From assembly GCF_013141825.1 (NCBI RefSeq), contig NZ_RZNH01000014.1, positions 1 to 64,000 of the forward strand: 64,000 nucleotides of DNA. Reading direction: 5' to 3'. Source of the stretch: Marinifilum caeruleilacunae. GTDB lineage: Bacteria; Bacteroidota; Bacteroidia; Bacteroidales; Marinifilaceae. Positions 62,847 to 64,000 of this stretch are shown in pieces. Position 1 is the stretch's first letter. Every line of letters begins with the position of its first letter. The position numbers and the translations under genes are program-made. The notes beneath the pieces are model-generated. The model was not told where the DNA came from, did no database searches, and worked only from the letters and a program-made list of their open reading frames with translations.

Positions 62847-64000
62847 TTGAGAACTGTTCAAATCTTAAATCAGATTGCATGTATTTGCATCATTGTGTTG
62901 TTTATTTCATGCAATTCTTCTAATTCTGATGATTTTTTTACCTACAAAGTAAATCGATCGCCTTTTACCGAAAAAGTTCAAATTACTGGTGAGCTTGAGC
63001 CCATTAAAACACTTACGGTTTACTGCCCCAACCTTAGAAGTGATGCTATTATTTCCTATTTGGTTCCCAATGGAACTGTTGTAAAAAAAGGTGATATCAT
63101 CTGCAAGCTACAGTGTTACCAGTTAGATAATCAATACAATATTAAACAGAGAGAATTGGAAATCCAGAATGCCGAACTCTTAAAAATACAGGCAAACCAA
63201 AACCTTCAACTTCAACTGCTGCAAGCCCAACAACAAAACATTGAAGCTTCCACAGCTATTAAAATGCTCGATACCATACAGGAGAAGTTCATAAGTCCAG
63301 CCCAAAAGAAATTATTAAAACTAGAATTACAAAAGGCTCAAGTTGAATTGAATCAGATCAAAAGTAAAATTGGAAGCTTACAAAAAATCAACAAATCAGA
63401 AATTAACAGTCAAAGGCTTAAAATCAAACAAGCCGAAATGCAATTGACAAGTTCGAAGCAGCTGATGGACCAATTAACAATTAAAGCCTCATCGGATGGA
63501 ATTGCCCTAAGAGCCAGGCGCTATGGCGATGGTCCTTTTCTTGTGGAAGGAGATGCTGTTTGGAGAAGAAAACCAATTGTTAAAATCTCAAACAATTCGG
63601 AGTTCTTGGTAAAATTTAAACTTCCCGAAGGTGTATACAAAGCGATTAACAAAGATAACCCTATTACTGGAGTGATCAGTTCCATTCCCAAATCTAAATT
63701 GAGTGGAAAAATTAGTCAGAAAGCTCCTGTAGGCAAACCCATTTCAAAAGAATCGAAAGTAAAAGTATTTGATGTAAGTGCCACAATTGATAGTATAAAC
63801 ATGACTCCCAAACCGGGATTAACTGTGATTTGTGATGTTTTTACCCAAAAAATGGACAGTGCTCTAGCTGTACCACTGGTTGCCATTCATAAAAGCGATT
63901 CTTCTCAGTATGTCTACACAAAACGCAAAAACAAATTCGTAAAAAGAGAGATCAAAATATCGTACAAAAGCGCCTCTTTGGCAGTGATTGAAGCAGGCAT
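62847..64000 (+). CDS. HlyD/MFP-type efflux adaptor lipoprotein (partial, runs off the window)
   Basis: The frame is open from a TTG at 62847 to the window end with no stop (at least 384 residues). The N-terminus is a lipoprotein signal (VLFISCNSS, lipid Cys about residue 24). The next region has the HlyD-like biotinyl-lipoyl motif (GELEPIKT; VPNGTVVKKGDIICKL), then a coiled-coil (long Gln/Leu/Lys-rich stretch from about residue 95 to 200), then a beta-rich adaptor domain. These proteins link an inner-membrane transporter to an outer-membrane channel, but the partner genes lie beyond the window. TTG is the only plausible start; no ATG is in frame before the signal. Confidence 0.82.
   Translation, partial: MRTVQILNQIACICIIVLFISCNSSNSDDFFTYKVNRSPFTEKVQITGELEPIKTLTVYCPNLRSDAIISYLVPNGTVVKKGDIICKLQCYQLDNQYNIKQRELEIQNAELLKIQANQNLQLQLLQAQQQNIEASTAIKMLDTIQEKFISPAQKKLLKLELQKAQVELNQIKSKIGSLQKINKSEINSQRLKIKQAEMQLTSSKQLMDQLTIKASSDGIALRARRYGDGPFLVEGDAVWRRKPIVKISNNSEFLVKFKLPEGVYKAINKDNPITGVISSIPKSKLSGKISQKAPVGKPISKESKVKVFDVSATIDSINMTPKPGLTVICDVFTQKMDSALAVPLVAIHKSDSSQYVYTKRKNKFVKREIKISYKSASLAVIEAG

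Noticed and set aside
1-64000. tRNA, rRNA, CRISPR array, prophage or insertion sequence
   Set aside because: I saw no regularly spaced repeats with spacers, no cloverleaf, no rRNA segments, and no transposase, integrase or phage structural genes.

Overview
The window reads as a chromosomal segment of a Bacteroidota bacterium. The evidence is secreted RHS proteins with a DUF6443-type N-terminus, DUF4251 and AraC-TPR proteins, no useful Shine-Dalgarno sequences, and many -7 boxes of the form TAnnTTTG. Gene content (LuxS, histidine utilisation, a polysulfide/thiosulfate reductase-like complex, lipoproteins) suggests a marine anaerobic or facultative member of Marinilabiliales, perhaps near Marinifilum or Labilibaculum; that placement is inference. 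No rRNA, tRNA, CRISPR array, transposase, integrase or phage gene was recognised.

Layout. 0.4-8 kb: minus-strand RHS locus with two large secreted YD-repeat proteins and an overlapping putative immunity gene. 8.4-15.1 kb: AI-2E family permease, repeat-rich spacer, minus-strand oxyR-monooxygenase-ovoA operon (peroxide sensing and ovothiol synthesis), and the divergent mtnN-luxS operon that recycles S-adenosylhomocysteine. 15.2-22.3 kb: housekeeping and small exported proteins, a U32 protein of RlhA type, an M3 peptidase lipoprotein and a TetR regulator. 22.7-32.4 kb: a sulfur-respiration locus on the minus strand (three rhodanese proteins with seven rhodanese domains, a porin, a Mo/FeS/NrfD reductase) with a divergent FNR-type four-cysteine regulator. 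32.4-36.5 kb: membrane-anchored AraC-TPR regulator, ankyrin lipoprotein and acyltransferase. 37-45.8 kb: histidine degradation (hutU, hutH, bifunctional FTCD, LysR) around an M48 protein with an altered HExxH. 45.9-53.8 kb: redox and small-molecule enzymes around an AraC-MarR pair, tied together by a repeated 29-bp operator-like motif. 54-57.9 kb: lipoproteins, a putative metallopeptidase and an HD hydrolase. 58.2-62.4 kb: glycogen branching enzyme, an alpha-amylase family enzyme and a small membrane protein. 62.8 kb to the end: a truncated efflux adaptor lipoprotein with a TTG start.

Most interesting. (1) The motif AATTGTA-N7-TGGTT-N5-TACAA, four strong and two weaker copies confined to 46.5-54 kb, marks a candidate local regulon of the AraC (or MarR) regulator. 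(2) Two intergenic sites, 14 kb apart, each carry three ATCGAY hexamers at exact 21-bp spacing, the geometry of LytTR operators. (3) The sulfur locus carries seven rhodanese domains and several intercistronic hairpins. (4) OxyR with its redox cysteine pair heads an operon with ovothiol synthase. (5) An M48 protein has RExxH in place of HExxH.
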